Assembly (NCBI GenBank): GCA_963662175.1
Contig: OY759218.1
Span: forward strand, 4,084,001-4,148,000
Origin: Aradus depressus
Taxonomy: Eukaryota > Arthropoda > Insecta > Hemiptera > Aradidae
Length of the DNA stretch: 64,000 nt
Reading direction: 5' to 3'
Every line of letters starts with the position of its first letter. Positions within the stretch are counted from its first letter, which is position 1. The notes beneath the pieces were generated by a model, which was not told the DNA's origin, made no database searches, and worked only from the letters and a program-made list of their open reading frames with translations. Positions 11,831 through 23,467 of the stretch are shown piece by piece. Made by a program: the position numbers and the translations under genes.

Positions 11831-12708
11831 AAAAAAAATATGAAGAGTATGGATGAATTTTGGTATAGTTCTGCGTTTAAATAAATTAGGATTTAAATTA
11901 ATTAGGATTTATATTTTTTTTAGGTTTAGATTAGATGTTAGGATCAGTATAAAATTAATCTAGAATTATATTTAGGGATTAGTCATCCAAATTTAATATA
12001 TACAAATTATTTATTTGAGACTTACATGTTAGTAATGATTTAATTGAAAATAAAAACATATACATACAACTGACTTTTTTTAACGAACATAATATAGAAG
12101 AAGCTAGATTTTTTTTTTATTACAAAATGTTAGAAAGATAAAATCAGCAGGCTGAGAGATGCCTAGATCTCTTTGGAGTCATGACGAACTTCCTGAAGCC
12201 GAGTCAAGGGGACAGATTTTCTGTTTCGGAACTGTTCGGCTAGGATACCGGACGTGAATAAATCATAATAATATGATAAATTAAAAAGACGAACGAAACT
12301 ATTTAGAAGCCTTGAAAGGATAATATATTTTATAAATTGTATGTAAGCATAAATTATTAAATTTTGTTATTAGAAATTCTACTAGTTAGACAATTTCATT
12401 TATTACTTTAAGTAACATGTTTTTCTACGTAAATTTTTTTTAATATAGGGAGAGTAGATGAGAATGAGAAGAGTTGTAGGAGCACATTATATAACTTTAG
12501 GAATAGGAATAAACGAAGGGTAATATTAATTAGAGAAGTTTGAAATTAAATTGCTGATGACATTCTTTTAGACGTCGGGATTATATAGATTTGTTTTGGG
12601 AGAAATTATTTTTTTTAAATCCTAGTAAGAGCTAGTGATTAATTGGAGATTTATATATTTTTTGATATGAGGAAGATGATTTTTTATGTGTCGACTAGAA
12701 AGAACTAG

Positions 12709-12710
<2 letters not shown>

Positions 12711-12783
<73 letters not shown>
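12711..12783. repeat. (AT)n microsatellite
   Basis: About 36 uninterrupted AT units. Confidence 0.98.
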
Positions 12784-12785
<2 letters not shown>

Positions 12786-13786
12786 AGATTTATGATGTAG
12801 TGTTGGTTGCCTACCTGAGATAGGAGGAACCGTCTTTTTGCTACGTCGACGATGAAGTTATTATTATTATTAGGGAATAATTAGTAAAGAAGGAAGTTGA
12901 AGTAAAAGAATATGGAGATACATTTTTTTTTTAGTTAGGAAGTATGAAGGACGTCTCAAAGAATTTTAAACCTCAAAAGACAAGTATTATATATATTAAA
13001 TAAATTAAATTTGTATTTCTTATTACCCGGCGTGAGGTCTAATTTCCATTGCTATGATATATTTTGGAAGTGTGATGAAGTAAAACCGAAGGATTTATTT
13101 AATTTTTATTTCAAGTAAATTTTTTTATATACAATCTTTTTATATAATTATTTGAATACATACAATTGTATATTGATGGTAAAGGCGGAAAGTAAAATGA
13201 ATTGGCAATTTCTTAAATCTGTATGCAACATGATTATTTCCAAACTTAATTTCATGACTATGACTAATATGTAAATATGTAAAAATTTAGTATTATGTTA
13301 TTTTTTTTATGTTCAATTAGTTCCAATTTTTATAAATTTAAGTTAACATTTTCTTTAGGTTAAGGATTAATTGTAAACTTTTAGATTAAGATTTGTTTTT
13401 GTTTATTAGAAATTAAGTACATATATATATAAGTTTAATAATTGTAAATAGTAATTATAAAATAAAAAAAAAAAAGGGCATATATATAAAAAGAGCGTCG
13501 AATTGGGCATATAAAAAATAAATCAGTGAGTGTAAGTGAGAGAGAGACTTCGATACATCGTTGAGCAATGAGTTGAAGACACCAAGGAGCCAGCCAACAT
13601 GTGCGTTATAGGAGGAAGCTAATCAACCTGTGTATTGGAAGAAATTAAATCTGAAAGAACTTATATAAAAAAAAAAAAAAAAAATTTGTGAACAAACATT
13701 TTTTTTTTAAAAAGAAGGAAAAGGCAAATGTGACGTAAACTACGGAACATTTTTTTTATGAATAAAAAGTAATTTTTTTTATTATA

Positions 13787-13788
<2 letters not shown>

Positions 13789-13860
<72 letters not shown>
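13789..13860. repeat. (AT)n microsatellite
   Basis: About 35 AT units with one interruption near 13851. Confidence 0.98.
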
Positions 13861-14559
13861 CAAGGTCTTGAAAAAAACAAGGGACATAATAAAAAGAAAA
13901 CAGCTGTGAAACAAATAGAGACAGAGAGTCGTGAGCTAGCTCTGGAACAAGGCACTGTAAATAGAGTTGTTTTTAAATAGTGAAGTTGAACAACAATTTA
14001 AAATATGACTAAAGGTGGAATTGAAGTGTGAAGAAGTGTCGGGGTCTGCATTGTGTGGTAGAGGCGTCAAGGAGGTACAATTAATCATTTATATTTTTAT
14101 ATGCCCAAACAAAAATAAAAAAAATAGTTTTAAGTATTTAGTTTTAATGATTTTGTTCTTTTGTTTATTTTTTTATTTCTGTTTTGTTCAATGTTCAGAT
14201 TTTTAATTATAATGTGTAAATAAAGAAAATAACCCAATTATTTGTCCTCTTAAAATTCTATTCTATTCATCTTCCCTGTTGGCCCAGTAATCTCATTTGA
14301 AAACCTTTGGATTAGAATTAATATTATTTAAAATTATTAAAAAACTGGCATCTCTTTATTAATCCAAGTGTAAAGTTTGTTAAATGGAATTTGTTTGTTG
14401 TATACGTGTACTTTCTTCAAAATTGCACGTCTTAAATTATTGATAATATTTTTTTAGGGCCTTTTTCGAAAAACTACTGTTGAAATCAAAATTTAAATAA
14501 AGAAAAGAGATCAAATTTCTACAGGAAATGTGGGAGAAAAACAAATTTTTATCACAATA

Positions 14560-14568
<9 letters not shown>

Positions 14569-14602
<34 letters not shown>
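14569..14602. repeat. (AT)n microsatellite
   Basis: About 16 AT units. Confidence 0.95.
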
Positions 14603-14605
<3 letters not shown>

Positions 14606-14867
14606 GTTAAATTCAATTAAATAAATAAATAATTCTGTACTGAATAAAATGCCTACTTTTGGGATATTATATATAATATATTATTGATATTCATATCATG
14701 CTGAAAGTCTGCCGTGTGGACCTCAAGAGCCGCACTTGGTTATAAATGCCACCTTGTAGAGTCCTAATACACGGCCCAGTAATTTGCTCTGATTTAGGGT
14801 GCAAAGAGGCGAAACACACACATCCGAGATCCTGCTTGTTTCATTTTTGGAGGAAGGACAAGAAGCA

Positions 14868-14926
14868 TCGAATTTTTGACCGATTACGTAACTTCCCCTG
14901 TACATCGTATAACTGGGGAAGAAATA
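14868..14926 (+). repeat. HT tail beside a Serrate exon
   Basis: GACCGATTACGTAACTTCCC and CATCGTATAACTGGGGAAG lie about 15 bp past the splice donor at 14940. Confidence 0.8.
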
Positions 14927-14940
14927 AATATATAACTCAC

Positions 14941-15074
14941 CTTGGTCACAGAGAATTCCTCCCCAATTAGTGTCGCAGATGCATTGCCACGAGGAGCCAT
15001 TGCAGTATCCATGCTTGCAGCCTGGGTAAGGAGTGCATTGCTCACACAAGTCACCTCGCCATCCTGGCCTGCAT
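14941..15074 (-). CDS. Ser: Serrate/Jagged Notch ligand, rest of EGF1 and EGF2 exon
   Basis: A 134-nt exon with acceptor ttttatag|ATGCAGG and donor CAAG|gtgagt. It completes EGF1 ([13 protein letters not shown]) and encodes EGF2 ([19 protein letters not shown], then [10 protein letters not shown]). The [12 protein letters not shown] ending is what points to Serrate; Delta proteins differ there. Cysteine spacing is intact. A 55-bp HT tail fragment (14868-14926) lies only about 15 bp beyond the donor. The remaining EGF repeats, cysteine-rich region, membrane segment and cytoplasmic tail are expected below 14941. I found no convincing exon there, so they probably lie beyond the window. Confidence 0.92.
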
Positions 15075-15407
15075 CTATAAAACGAAAAAATTGCTTCTAA
15101 ATCGGTCCAGGGGAACGAGGGAAAAGAATTTCGAACAAAAGTAATTAGAAAAACGTGGGTCCAGCCCAGAATTAGTAATATAGTTAGTTAGTTCATTTTT
15201 AGTTGGCAGTTGAAGCAACGGGCCTTTCTCCCTCTTCTCCACCCATATCCCCCACTCGCTCAACATCACTGTTGTGAAGGTTAAACAGAAGTAATGGCTA
15301 GATCATGATCATCACTGAAATGGCCTTATGTGCCAATTTAAAATGTACCAACTATACTATATAGAAACAAAAGACGTTGTCTTCCCCCTCTTTTATTTTT
15401 GGTCAGA

Positions 15408-15460
15408 ACAGGTTTTTATCGCAACTGCGTAATCATCAGTGGCACATCTACGATTGAAAA
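15408..15460 (-). ncRNA. Degenerate hammerhead-like remnant (second family)
   Basis: The minus strand reads TGCCACTGATGATTACGC, AGTT, GCG, then ATAAAAACCTG. CTGATGA and stem II (ACGC/GCG) are kept, the GAAA position is altered. An adjacent AAAAGACGTTGTCTT recurs at 25766. Confidence 0.4.
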
Positions 15461-15558
15461 AGTATAATTAATGAAAAGTAAGTAGCAAAATTCAAAGCAT
15501 CAGGTTTATACAGAGTAACAAAATTTAAAAAAACTGGGTACAGCGTATATACTAAAGG

Positions 15559-15844
15559 ACTACATGCATAGCTCAAAGAGGTGGGGATAGCGAGTTTCCT
15601 TCACACTACATGCATAGCTCAAAGAGGTGGGGATAGCGAGTTTCCTTCACACTACATGCATAGCTCAAAGAGGTGGGGATAGCGAGTTTCCTTCACACTA
15701 CATGCATAGCTCAAAGAGGTGGGGATAGCGAGTTTCCTTCACACTACATGCATAGCTCAAAGAGGTGGGGATAGCGAGTTTCCTTCACACTACATGCATA
15801 GCTCAAAGAGGTGGGGATAGCGAGTTTCCTTCACACTACATGCA
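15559..15844. repeat. 46-bp tandem array in a Serrate intron
   Basis: Six full identical units start ACTACATGCATAGCTCAAAG at 15559, 15605, 15651, 15697, 15743 and 15789, plus a partial at 15835. It lies between the EGF1 and EGF2 exons. Confidence 0.97.
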
Positions 15845-15939
15845 AAAAACACACAATAACTAAAAAATAATTATCTACATATTAGTCAAATACTTTTACA
15901 TATGAACTATATTACACTTTAAAAATAATAAAAACTTAC

Positions 15940-16000
15940 TCGCAGTCTCCCGGTGCGTCACATTTTCCATGAATTGGATGACAACCCTTCTTGCAAACAG
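15940..16000 (-). CDS. Ser: Serrate/Jagged Notch ligand, EGF-like repeat 1 (first part)
   Basis: A 61-nt exon with acceptor ttacag|CTGTTTGC and donor TGCGA|gtaagt. After the split alanine codon it encodes [19 protein letters not shown], with the four N-terminal cysteines of the first EGF-like repeat, which directly follows DSL in this family. It enters in phase 1 and leaves in phase 2, matching the single base contributed by the next exon (15074) to a glutamate codon. The short exon lies between a 3.5-kb intron and a 0.87-kb intron that holds the 46-bp tandem array. It was too short to appear as an open frame and was found by looking for the missing EGF half between the DSL and EGF2 exons. 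Confidence 0.88.
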
Positions 16001-16009
16001 CTGTAACCA

Positions 16010-16540
16010 AAACGGAAACAAAAAAATTATAAAAAATTTACGATAACCACTAGATCAAAATGTGTCAATTCATTTAAAATACTGACTTTGTATGGTATTT
16101 GTGTAGGTTAAAGAGTAAATAAGAACAAGCCACGAATCCGCCCGGAACAGGCATACATTATAAAAATCAATGTGGTCACAGCGAATATCTCCTAAACCGT
16201 TAGTTGTATAAACAAAATTAAGAAAAACAATTTTGTGTAGAATTGTATGAGCTTCAATTTAGTTGCAATACGTTTCACCCGTTAGACGAACAGTTTCCGA
16301 CAAAATTATAGAAAATAATCCAAAATGTAATTATCGGTGCAGTTTTTCCAAGATGACACAGTCGAAGCAATGAGTGGGGAAGTTCACAATGCCTATGCTA
16401 AAAATCAGCTTATTGGGGATTAGCAAAAGAGAAAAACCTAATTCAGTTTTTCCAGTTACATTTTCTTTAGTTTGCTCAATTATAAACTAATGTGAAATAA
16501 AGGAAAAACTGAGGTTGCAATAGCAATTACAGGTTTAAAA
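16010..16540. other. Serrate intron, no recognised feature
   Basis: AT-rich DNA between the EGF1 exon and an HT copy; nothing coding or structured was seen. Confidence 0.5.
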
Positions 16541-16544
16541 AAAG

Positions 16545-17292
16545 ACGTCGGCTGACCGGCAATGTACTTGCACAGAAAGAATTAATCAATTAACTTCTCG
16601 CTGCCCCTCCCAACTCAGTCGACCGGTTGAGCTAATATTGAACAGTTGACTTACATAGGTTAGAGCTCCTAAATCCTCATACTAAATTTGTGTCGATAAA
16701 TTCATTACATCCGCAGTTATTGGGGTTTTTGAATTGAGCCCCCACCCCGGAACCTCACCTTCCCATCAGCCGATATCGCTGAAATGTGACAGGTTATGTC
16801 CACATTGGGTTATAACTTTAAATATGAAATTTCATGTCGATACATTCATTACAACGGCAGTTATTAGAGATGTTGAGTTAAGCCTCTCCTCTAATCCCCC
16901 CTCCCTTTTCGATCGATTTGGCTGAAAATCCATAGGTTTTGTCATTATGAGGTTTTGGTCATACATATAAAATTTCGTGACGATAGATTCAATCTATAGG
17001 CAGTTATTTCACTATTTATCTTGAGTCTTCCCCCTAATCCTTCTTCCCTTTGGTCGATTTGGCTGAAAAGCAATAGGTGATGACGTTGGAAGGTTCTGGG
17101 TTCACTTATGAAATTTCGTCACGATACATTCATTCTATCAGAAGTTATCGAGTTGACAGACATACAGACAGACATTTTTTTTCATTTTCGGAATCTAGAG
17201 GTCGGAAACATGAAATTCCGTTGAAAACTCCGCATCGGATTTTTCACCGATTACATAACTTCCTCTATACTTTGTATAGCTGGGCAAGTAAA
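16545..17292 (+). repeat. HT repeat, full-length reference copy
   Basis: 748 bp: head (CTGACCGGCAATGTACTTGC), three M units, CAGACATACAGACAGAC, then tail ATACTTTGTATAGCTGGGCA. It shows all modules in order. Confidence 0.93.
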
Positions 17293-17539
17293 AACCACGT
17301 ATAAAAAGATGGCACTTTTGGCACGAGTTGGGAGTAGAAATGGACAACAATTCAAATGAATTTCAAAAGAATCTGGTGAATAGTTATTTTGATAAAAAAC
17401 AAAAAAATTTCATTATTGAAAAACTTTCTGGCATTTTTTTATTATTTTTTTCTAATATATATTAGATTCTCATGAAGATGCGGGTACTCAGATTATGGCT
17501 TGCAAGAACCTTTTCATTTTTCATGCAGTAGGTAACTAA

Positions 17540-18040
17540 GAAGACATCAAAGCGAGGATAACGGCCGGGAATAGATGCTACAGGTCACTGCAGAAGGTGC
17601 ACGGATCGAGGACTGTGTCCCGAGACGCCAAAATAACAATTTATAAAACAGTCCTAAGACCTGTCGTCACATATGCGAGTGAAACCTGGGTTCTGACTAG
17701 GAGGGACGAAGTCTTACTGAGAAAGATATACGGCCCTAATCCAGAGGGGGACAGATGGAGGATACGGACCAATAGGGAGCTGAGGGACCTGTACAAGAGC
17801 CTGGACCTGGTGATCTTAGTGAAGCAGGGACGGCTGCGATGGCTGGGGCATTTACAAAGAATGGAACCAGACAGATTGCCGAGGAAGATACTGGAGGGAC
17901 ACCCGGGAGGACAAAGAAGAAGAGGTAGACCCCGCTTACGTTGGCTGGAGGACGACCTCAGACCGATGAGTGTGAGAAGATGGAGACGGGAGGCCGAGGA
18001 TAGAGTAGAATGGCGGAAGATTGTTGCGGAGGCCAAGTAA
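17540..18040 (+). pseudogene. RTE-like reverse transcriptase C-terminal fragment
   Basis: An open stretch follows a TAA at 17537 and reads EDIKARITAGNRCYRSLQK, then ITIYKTVLRPVVTYASETW, GRLRWLGHLQRMEPDRLPRK and RRRGRPRLRWLEDDL. The KT-L-RPV-TYASETW and RLRWLGH-RM motifs are typical of the C-terminal part of RTE and related LINE polymerases that cannot be split further by eye. The catalytic YADD region is missing, so the copy is 5'-truncated. There are no internal stops to 18040. It lies in the large Serrate intron region between HT copies. No clear target duplication was found. Confidence 0.85.
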
Positions 18041-18111
18041 GTAAAGGTAACTGATGCTCTCAATACATGCAAAGACAACATTTGATGTATCTATAAAGAT
18101 GGTTTTACATT

Positions 18112-18345
18112 AAGTCATCGATGAATCACCGGGAATGATCTTCCCCAGCTCGAATTAATCAATTATGTTTTCGCTCTCCCTCCAAACGCAATCGACCGTT
18201 TGGGCTAAAACTCAATATTAATCTTATATAAGATGGTCGTATTTATCTTATATATAGTGGCTGAATGCTCATACTAAATTTTGTGTGGATATATTCATTA
18301 TGTGTCGACAATTAATAAAGTGGGTACATGAGTGGAGCCCCCCTT
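18112..18345 (+). repeat. HT repeat, plus head fragment
   Basis: ATGAATCACCGGGAATGATC and first M unit. Confidence 0.82.
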
Positions 18346-18414
18346 ATACTCGTATTCATGACTTAACCAAAAGGCTCGTAAAATATGAGTTGTTAGAAAA
18401 TACTAAGAGGCACA

Positions 18415-18615
18415 TTTTCTACTAAATACAATTTTTTTTAAATCGTTCTAGTGTCGTTTTGAAACCCATTTTTTGGCCATTTTGCTTGGTAACGGTTAGT
18501 CCTATCGAAAAATTGGTTCTTACCAAAAATTTCTCATTAAATTTTCAACCGTCTAGATGCCCTCGGATTTGAGATATATATGCAAACAAAGTTATAGCGT
18601 CTTCAAGAGTGTAGA
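18415..18615. repeat. Interspersed repeat sharing CGGTTAGTCCTATCG
   Basis: AACGGTTAGTCCTATCGAAA with AACCCATTTTTTG recurs at 47695-47830. Nature unknown. Confidence 0.6.
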
Positions 18616-18867
18616 ATAAATATTTTAAATTAATGTTTAAATTGTAACGCATGACAACCAACGAATTTTAAAATATGTCTTTATTATTGATAGTTTTTAT
18701 TTAAAAAATAAAAATAAAGGAAAAAATATATATACATATATGATGTGGCCAAAAGAGCATAATATATTATATTATATTTTTATACACTTATGTACAGATC
18801 ACTCTCGGCATTACTGGGTACAGGAAAGTCACTCTCATCGCCAACACATTTCAATTCAATCTAATTT

Positions 18868-19138
18868 TGAACCGAGGCCCTTAGTTTATTTTATTTGGAA
18901 GGTAAAATAAACTTAGGCACGCCGTCCTTCGGATGGGACGTTAAGCGATGGTCCCGAGCCTATACGATGTCAGGTACTCGTTAAAGACCGCTACCCTAGG
19001 TGAATAAAAAATTTAGGGTAGGCAAAATTTAAGATTCTCACAGTAGAGTCGGGCTCATGACCACCAGAGAGACGAAAGAGCGCTTTGGTAGTAGGCGATA
19101 TAGTTAAAGTAGTTAAAGCTCGGGCATGAGTCATAAAA
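18868..19138 (+). mobile_element. SINE, head missing
   Basis: Body only: GGACGTTAAGCGATGGTCCC, TCAGGTACTCGTTAAAGACC, CGGGCATGAGTCATAA. Confidence 0.72.
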
Positions 19139-19512
19139 CCTAACCTAATTTTGAAATTTTGTTGGCAAATAAAAATTAATACATTATTTGAAATAAATGC
19201 TTATCGGATATTTTTTGTAATTAATTACTCAAATAAAAGGTGCTAATGTTCGCAGAAAACGACTAAGGAAATATGCTGAAAATGGTCAAATTTGGACATA
19301 TGGCAAACAACAATCCAGAGCCTGACTTGGTTCACGGCTTCTGCGCATGCCCCTACCACTAAAAATGAGAAGAAATAGGATGTGTTCTATCTCCTGCGTC
19401 ATAATTTTTGACTGCAACAATCGATTTTAAAATTGTCATTTTTATTGTCCATTTTCCATGAAGGATATGTACGTACGTTTGGAATGACAAAAGTAAAATG
19501 AGTAGTACTTAC

Positions 19513-19767
19513 CGACTTCGCAATTTGTTCCTTCCCATCCATGAATGCAAACTTTGTCACCGTTTTGATCGCAGGTGTAATGGCCGAATTTGTCATCTCT
19601 GGGTCGACAAAATTTGGTACAAGTCGCGTTGAAGTAGTGATTGTCACATTGGACTCGTACTCGGTATGTGACTCGTGCGCGACTCCCTTCGTGATTCAGC
19701 GTATGCCATTCGGCGCTTGGCAAAATAATTCCAGAGTAGCTTGCTTCTTCAATCAGCTTCGTCGTTG
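19513..19767 (-). CDS. Ser: Serrate/Jagged Notch ligand, DSL-domain exon
   Basis: This 255-nt internal exon runs from acceptor tttcag|CAACGACG to donor GTCG|gtaagt, phase 1 on both sides. It encodes about 85 residues: the last part of MNNL ([16 protein letters not shown]), the linker, and the complete Notch-binding DSL domain. The domain carries its six cysteines and the family signature [20 protein letters not shown] followed by [19 protein letters not shown]-x-FGHY is characteristic of Serrate/Jagged and Delta ligands. The upstream TYRVRVQC segment and the downstream EGF exon favour Serrate/Jagged over Delta. I see no frameshift or stop, so the gene looks functional. The gene symbol rests on resemblance to Drosophila Serrate and was not tested by a search. 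Confidence 0.93.
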
Positions 19768-19887
19768 CTGAAACCAAAAAAATACATAAAATAATACTGG
19801 AAATTAGGTAAATTCTTAATTAAATAAATCGATACATATTGTTAAAGTAAAGACGGGAAATATAGTAGCTAAAGGTAGTTAGTTGTT

Positions 19888-20268
19888 ATTTTACTTCCCC
19901 ATCTATACCAAGTATAGGGGATATTATTTAATTGGTCAGGATCGAATTGTATGTATGCTGTGTTTTCAACGGAATTGTATGTTTTCCTCCTGATTCCAAA
20001 AATGAAAAAAACTTTTTCATTCTACCTGTGAACACGATATCTCTCGATAGAATGAATGTATCGAAACGAAATTTTATGAGTAAGTATGCAGAACCACAAT
20101 ATTGAATTTCAAAGAGAAGGCGGGGATTAGAGGGAGTTAAACACAAAAACTCTAATAATTGCCGTTCTAATGAATGTACGACACGATATTTCATATGTAA
20201 ATTCTAAACCCCATAAGGACGACAGCTATTAATTTTCAGTTGTATCAGCCGAAGGGAAGTGAATGTAT
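19888..20268 (-). repeat. HT repeat, minus
   Basis: Tail hairpin (CTATACCAAGTATAGGGGAT), GTGAACACGATATCTCTCG and M units. Confidence 0.85.
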
Positions 20269-20477
20269 CGACATATAAAATATTTATAATTAAAAATATA
20301 GAAAGGATATAACTATTATATTAGAAATTTTATATTCATTTATCTCAAATTATTTATTTTAAAAAAAAATAAAACAATATTATTATTCATCTCATATGCG
20401 TTAGTATTCATATTGTATGACATCCAATTACCATGTTATGTTATGGTTTAACGGAAATAAATATTATTATTATAATA

Positions 20478-20908
20478 GTCCTTATGGGGTTCTGGGTCCA
20501 TGTATAAAATTTCATGTAGATATATATTCATTCTCTCGGGAATTATCGTGTTCATAGACACACAGAAAGATATTAAATGTTTCTTTCTCACAGATGAGAA
20601 GTCTTTCCATTGTTTATCTCCAAACAGAACCGGGTTTCAACGCAACTGCGTCAACAGTGGCATATCCTACCCGTACAGTGTGGAGTTAACAATCTTTCAT
20701 TAGACTCCACACTGGGTCAGATGTGCCACTGATGATAACGCATCCATACTATCACATTTGAAATGTCTCTTTCTTTTTGGGATTAGAGGATTGGAGAACA
20801 TGAAATTTTATGAAAGAATTCAAAAGTCCATAAGACTCCGATCGACTCTACATAAAATTCGAGCAGGGAAGTAAACTGCCGGTCATTCACCAACCATATA
20901 TTTTTTTT
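20478..20908. repeat. HT fragments flanking hammerhead-like remnants
   Basis: Plus M fragment 20478-20575 and minus head 20786-20908 (GGGAAGTAAACTGCCGGTC). Confidence 0.7.
20590..20760. repeat. Two hammerhead-like remnants in head-to-head order
   Basis: Minus motif at 20629-20662 (CTGTTGACGC...TTGAAACCCGG) and plus motif at 20722-20745 (GCCACTGATGATAACGC), joined by an inverted pair GTGTGGAGT / ACTCCACAC. This resembles broken inverted pseudo-LTRs. Confidence 0.45.
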
Positions 20909-21313
20909 ACTGATCGTTTATTACAAATTGCTTATTACTCTACGTGTTTTTTTCTTTAATTCTAAATTGACAGATAAGGAGCTTAACATAAATTAAGCAC
21001 TCTTGATTAAAATAGAAGCAGGTAACAGAAACTCCAAGAAAGACATTTTAAGAAATGTTTTTTGTGTCGGTGCAGGGAACATTTAAAAAATAATGTATAT
21101 AGGTATCAGACGTGACCGTGTAATACAAAAACCATCCTATGGAAGGTTCTGTACAGGTTATCTTTCTGCTCACCAGATGCGCTTGTACATTACTAGACTT
21201 GAGTTCCCATTCCCCAGGAATTACGTATATTATATTCTACAAAAAAAAATTATAAATTACAATGAATGCCTAAAAGATCTGAAGGGGAGAACTGGAACAC
21301 AATATAGTTAGTT

Positions 21314-21566
21314 ATTTTGACTAATGCCCGGGCTTTAACTACGCCTACTCAAGTCGCTCTGGAGGCCATGAGCCTGACTCTACTATAGTCCACAGTCCAA
21401 AATTTTGCCTACCCAGGTTTATTAACCTAGAGTAGGGGGTCTTCCCGAAGGACGGCGTGCTCAAGTTTTTTTTACCTCCCAGAAAAAAAATCAAAGGACC
21501 TCAGCCGACTTTCAAACCCGCGATATTGATCTCAGTAGACCTCTGAGCTACCGGCGCCCTCGCACG
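21314..21566 (-). mobile_element. tRNA-derived SINE, nearly complete
   Basis: On the minus strand it starts GGGCGCCGGTAGCTCAGAGG (A-box-like) with GCGGGTTTGAAAG (degenerate B box), then a body with ACGCCGTCC, TTTAACTACG and end sequence complementary to ATGCCCGGGC. It is the best full-length family member with 58358-58658 and 35232-35520. Confidence 0.78.
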
Positions 21567-21924
21567 CATTATATCTTTTTGTTAAGTCTGTTTCGCAATA
21601 TAGACGTCTTGTAGAAGAATTTACATTTATTTGAAAATTAGAAATACATTTTATTTATTTTTGTATATTTATAATCATTTTTTGTTTATTTTTATTTTAT
21701 TAGAGTACAAAGTGCGTTATTTTATTTTTATATATTTTTTAATATTATTTAATTTTTTTTTCACAAAAATTTGTTTGTTTATTTATTATTATACATTTAT
21801 TTTAAACAAATCCTCATAAACATAATACTATTAACCTAATATTAACCATACTGACAGTAGTTTTTTAGTCAATTGTATTTTAAATCTATGTAGTTAATTG
21901 TGTTTTTATAAGCGAAGTTATATT

Positions 21925-22292
21925 AATCGGTCAGAAATTCTATATTATTTTCGGACCCACTGATTCCGAAAATGGAAAAAAAAGTCCTGTCTGTATGTGA
22001 GTGTGTCTGTGAACGCGGTAACTCCCGATAGAATGAATATATTGGCATGAAACTTCATATGTGTTCTCTTCAGCCGAAGTGAGGGGGGGGGGGGGGGGGG
22101 CACAAAAAACATAATAACTGCTAATGAATATATCGACACAAAATGTATGACAATTCTGAAGTGGCTGTGAGCAAGTGATTATAACGGCCACGGTCTGAAG
22201 GCAACTGATTATAACGGCCGAAGAGTGGAGGAAGAGTGACAACATAGTTGTGCGGGGGACGTACAGTGCCGATGATTCATCGAAGACTTTTT
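21925..22292 (-). repeat. HT repeat, minus, with a G18 tract
   Basis: Tail sequence, TGTGAACGCGGTAACTCCCG, G run at 22083-22100 and head GCCGATGATTCATCGAAGAC. Confidence 0.85.
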
Positions 22293-22635
22293 TTTAAGTG
22301 AATCTAGAAAAGTTGGATTCTGGCCTGGAGTTGTGAGCGAGCATTATGATTGGAATAGCATCACGTCGGTATGAATTCGTTCTGCTGAGAAGAGCATTGC
22401 ATTGTGACCAGCTTCCAGTCTACCTTCACATCTTCAAACACAACACACAACTCTAACGCTTCACATTCATAAATGATATATATAACAGAATAGCCGACAC
22501 ATATTATCTCATTACGCACTGAAGGTTTGCGTAGAAGATTCTCACAAGTTAAAGTGCAGTTCGAAGGATATGAAAACCTTCACCTATCTATGAAAGGTGA
22601 TTTCAGACTATCATTGTTTTCATGGAGAAAGAAAA

Positions 22636-22965
22636 TTCTTCGGTGAATCACCGGCAATGTACTTCCCATGAATTAATCAATTAAGCTTTCGCTCACTCTT
22701 CAAACACAATCGTTTGGGTCAAAAAATGAATAGTTGACCTACATAGGGGCTTCTCAATCCTCATACTAAATGTTGTGTCGATACATTCATGCTATCGGCA
22801 GTTATCGTGTTCATAAACACGCACAGACAGACAGAATCTTTGGAAACGGGGATCAGAAAACATAAAGTTCATAAATCGTATCTCATAAGGCATTGAAGGG
22901 TTCGGTAGTAGTTAGTGTGCAGTTCGGAAAACATGAAATTCCGATGAAAACCCAAGACAAAATGG
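22636..22965 (+). repeat. HT repeat, plus
   Basis: CGGTGAATCACCGGCAATGT at 22643 onward, one M unit, interrupted tail. Confidence 0.82.
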
Positions 22966-23467
22966 CATCGAAATTTCAAGAGATAGAGTACTTACTAACA
23001 ACAGAAACCTAGTGAATCGTGGATTTTCTCAATAATGACTGGTGTAGTTGATGTTTTAATAGCAGTGTCAGCTGGACTTCTTCTAGAAGTCTTCAATTAC
23101 CAGGTGAGCAGATTGGCGGCGGGAGGGTTGGACTCTAGAAAGGCGGGTTCGGAAGGTCGTGAATTTCACAAAAGTATCGTGTACCGTGCGCTGCTCGTGC
23201 ACGCCTCCTGCTACAGTTATAGTTAGAGGGGCCTAAATAATAACAGAGATCGTGAGAGTGGCCGATGGGCAGTTCCTAATCAGAATCTCTTCAAGGTTTA
23301 GAGGGAGAGCAGAAACATTCCTTCTCTTTCACTACCAGCGTACAGAAAAGACGTTGGCTACGATAGATACCAGTATGCTATTTCCAAATACACAAGCAAT
23401 CAAAAAGTTGTTCAAACAAAAGTTTTATGGAATAAAGCGTTGAGGAATATAGCCTCGTTTACGTTTA

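Larger units (their letters stand above)
11831..14560. other. Gene-free AT-rich stretch
   Basis: Contains two AT microsatellites and many A or T runs. Around 13490-13620 a TATA-like GCATATAAAAAATAAA precedes GAGAGAGAGACTTCG, which could belong to a degenerate LTR, but I found no partner repeat. No coding frame is convincing. Confidence 0.5.

Noticed and set aside
15559..15844. CRISPR-like repeats
   Set aside because: Identical 46-bp units without variable spacers; intronic minisatellite.
20265..20478. LINE 3' tail ending AAATAAATATTATTATTATAA
   Set aside because: AT-rich and suggestive, but there is no coding part or target duplication to support it.
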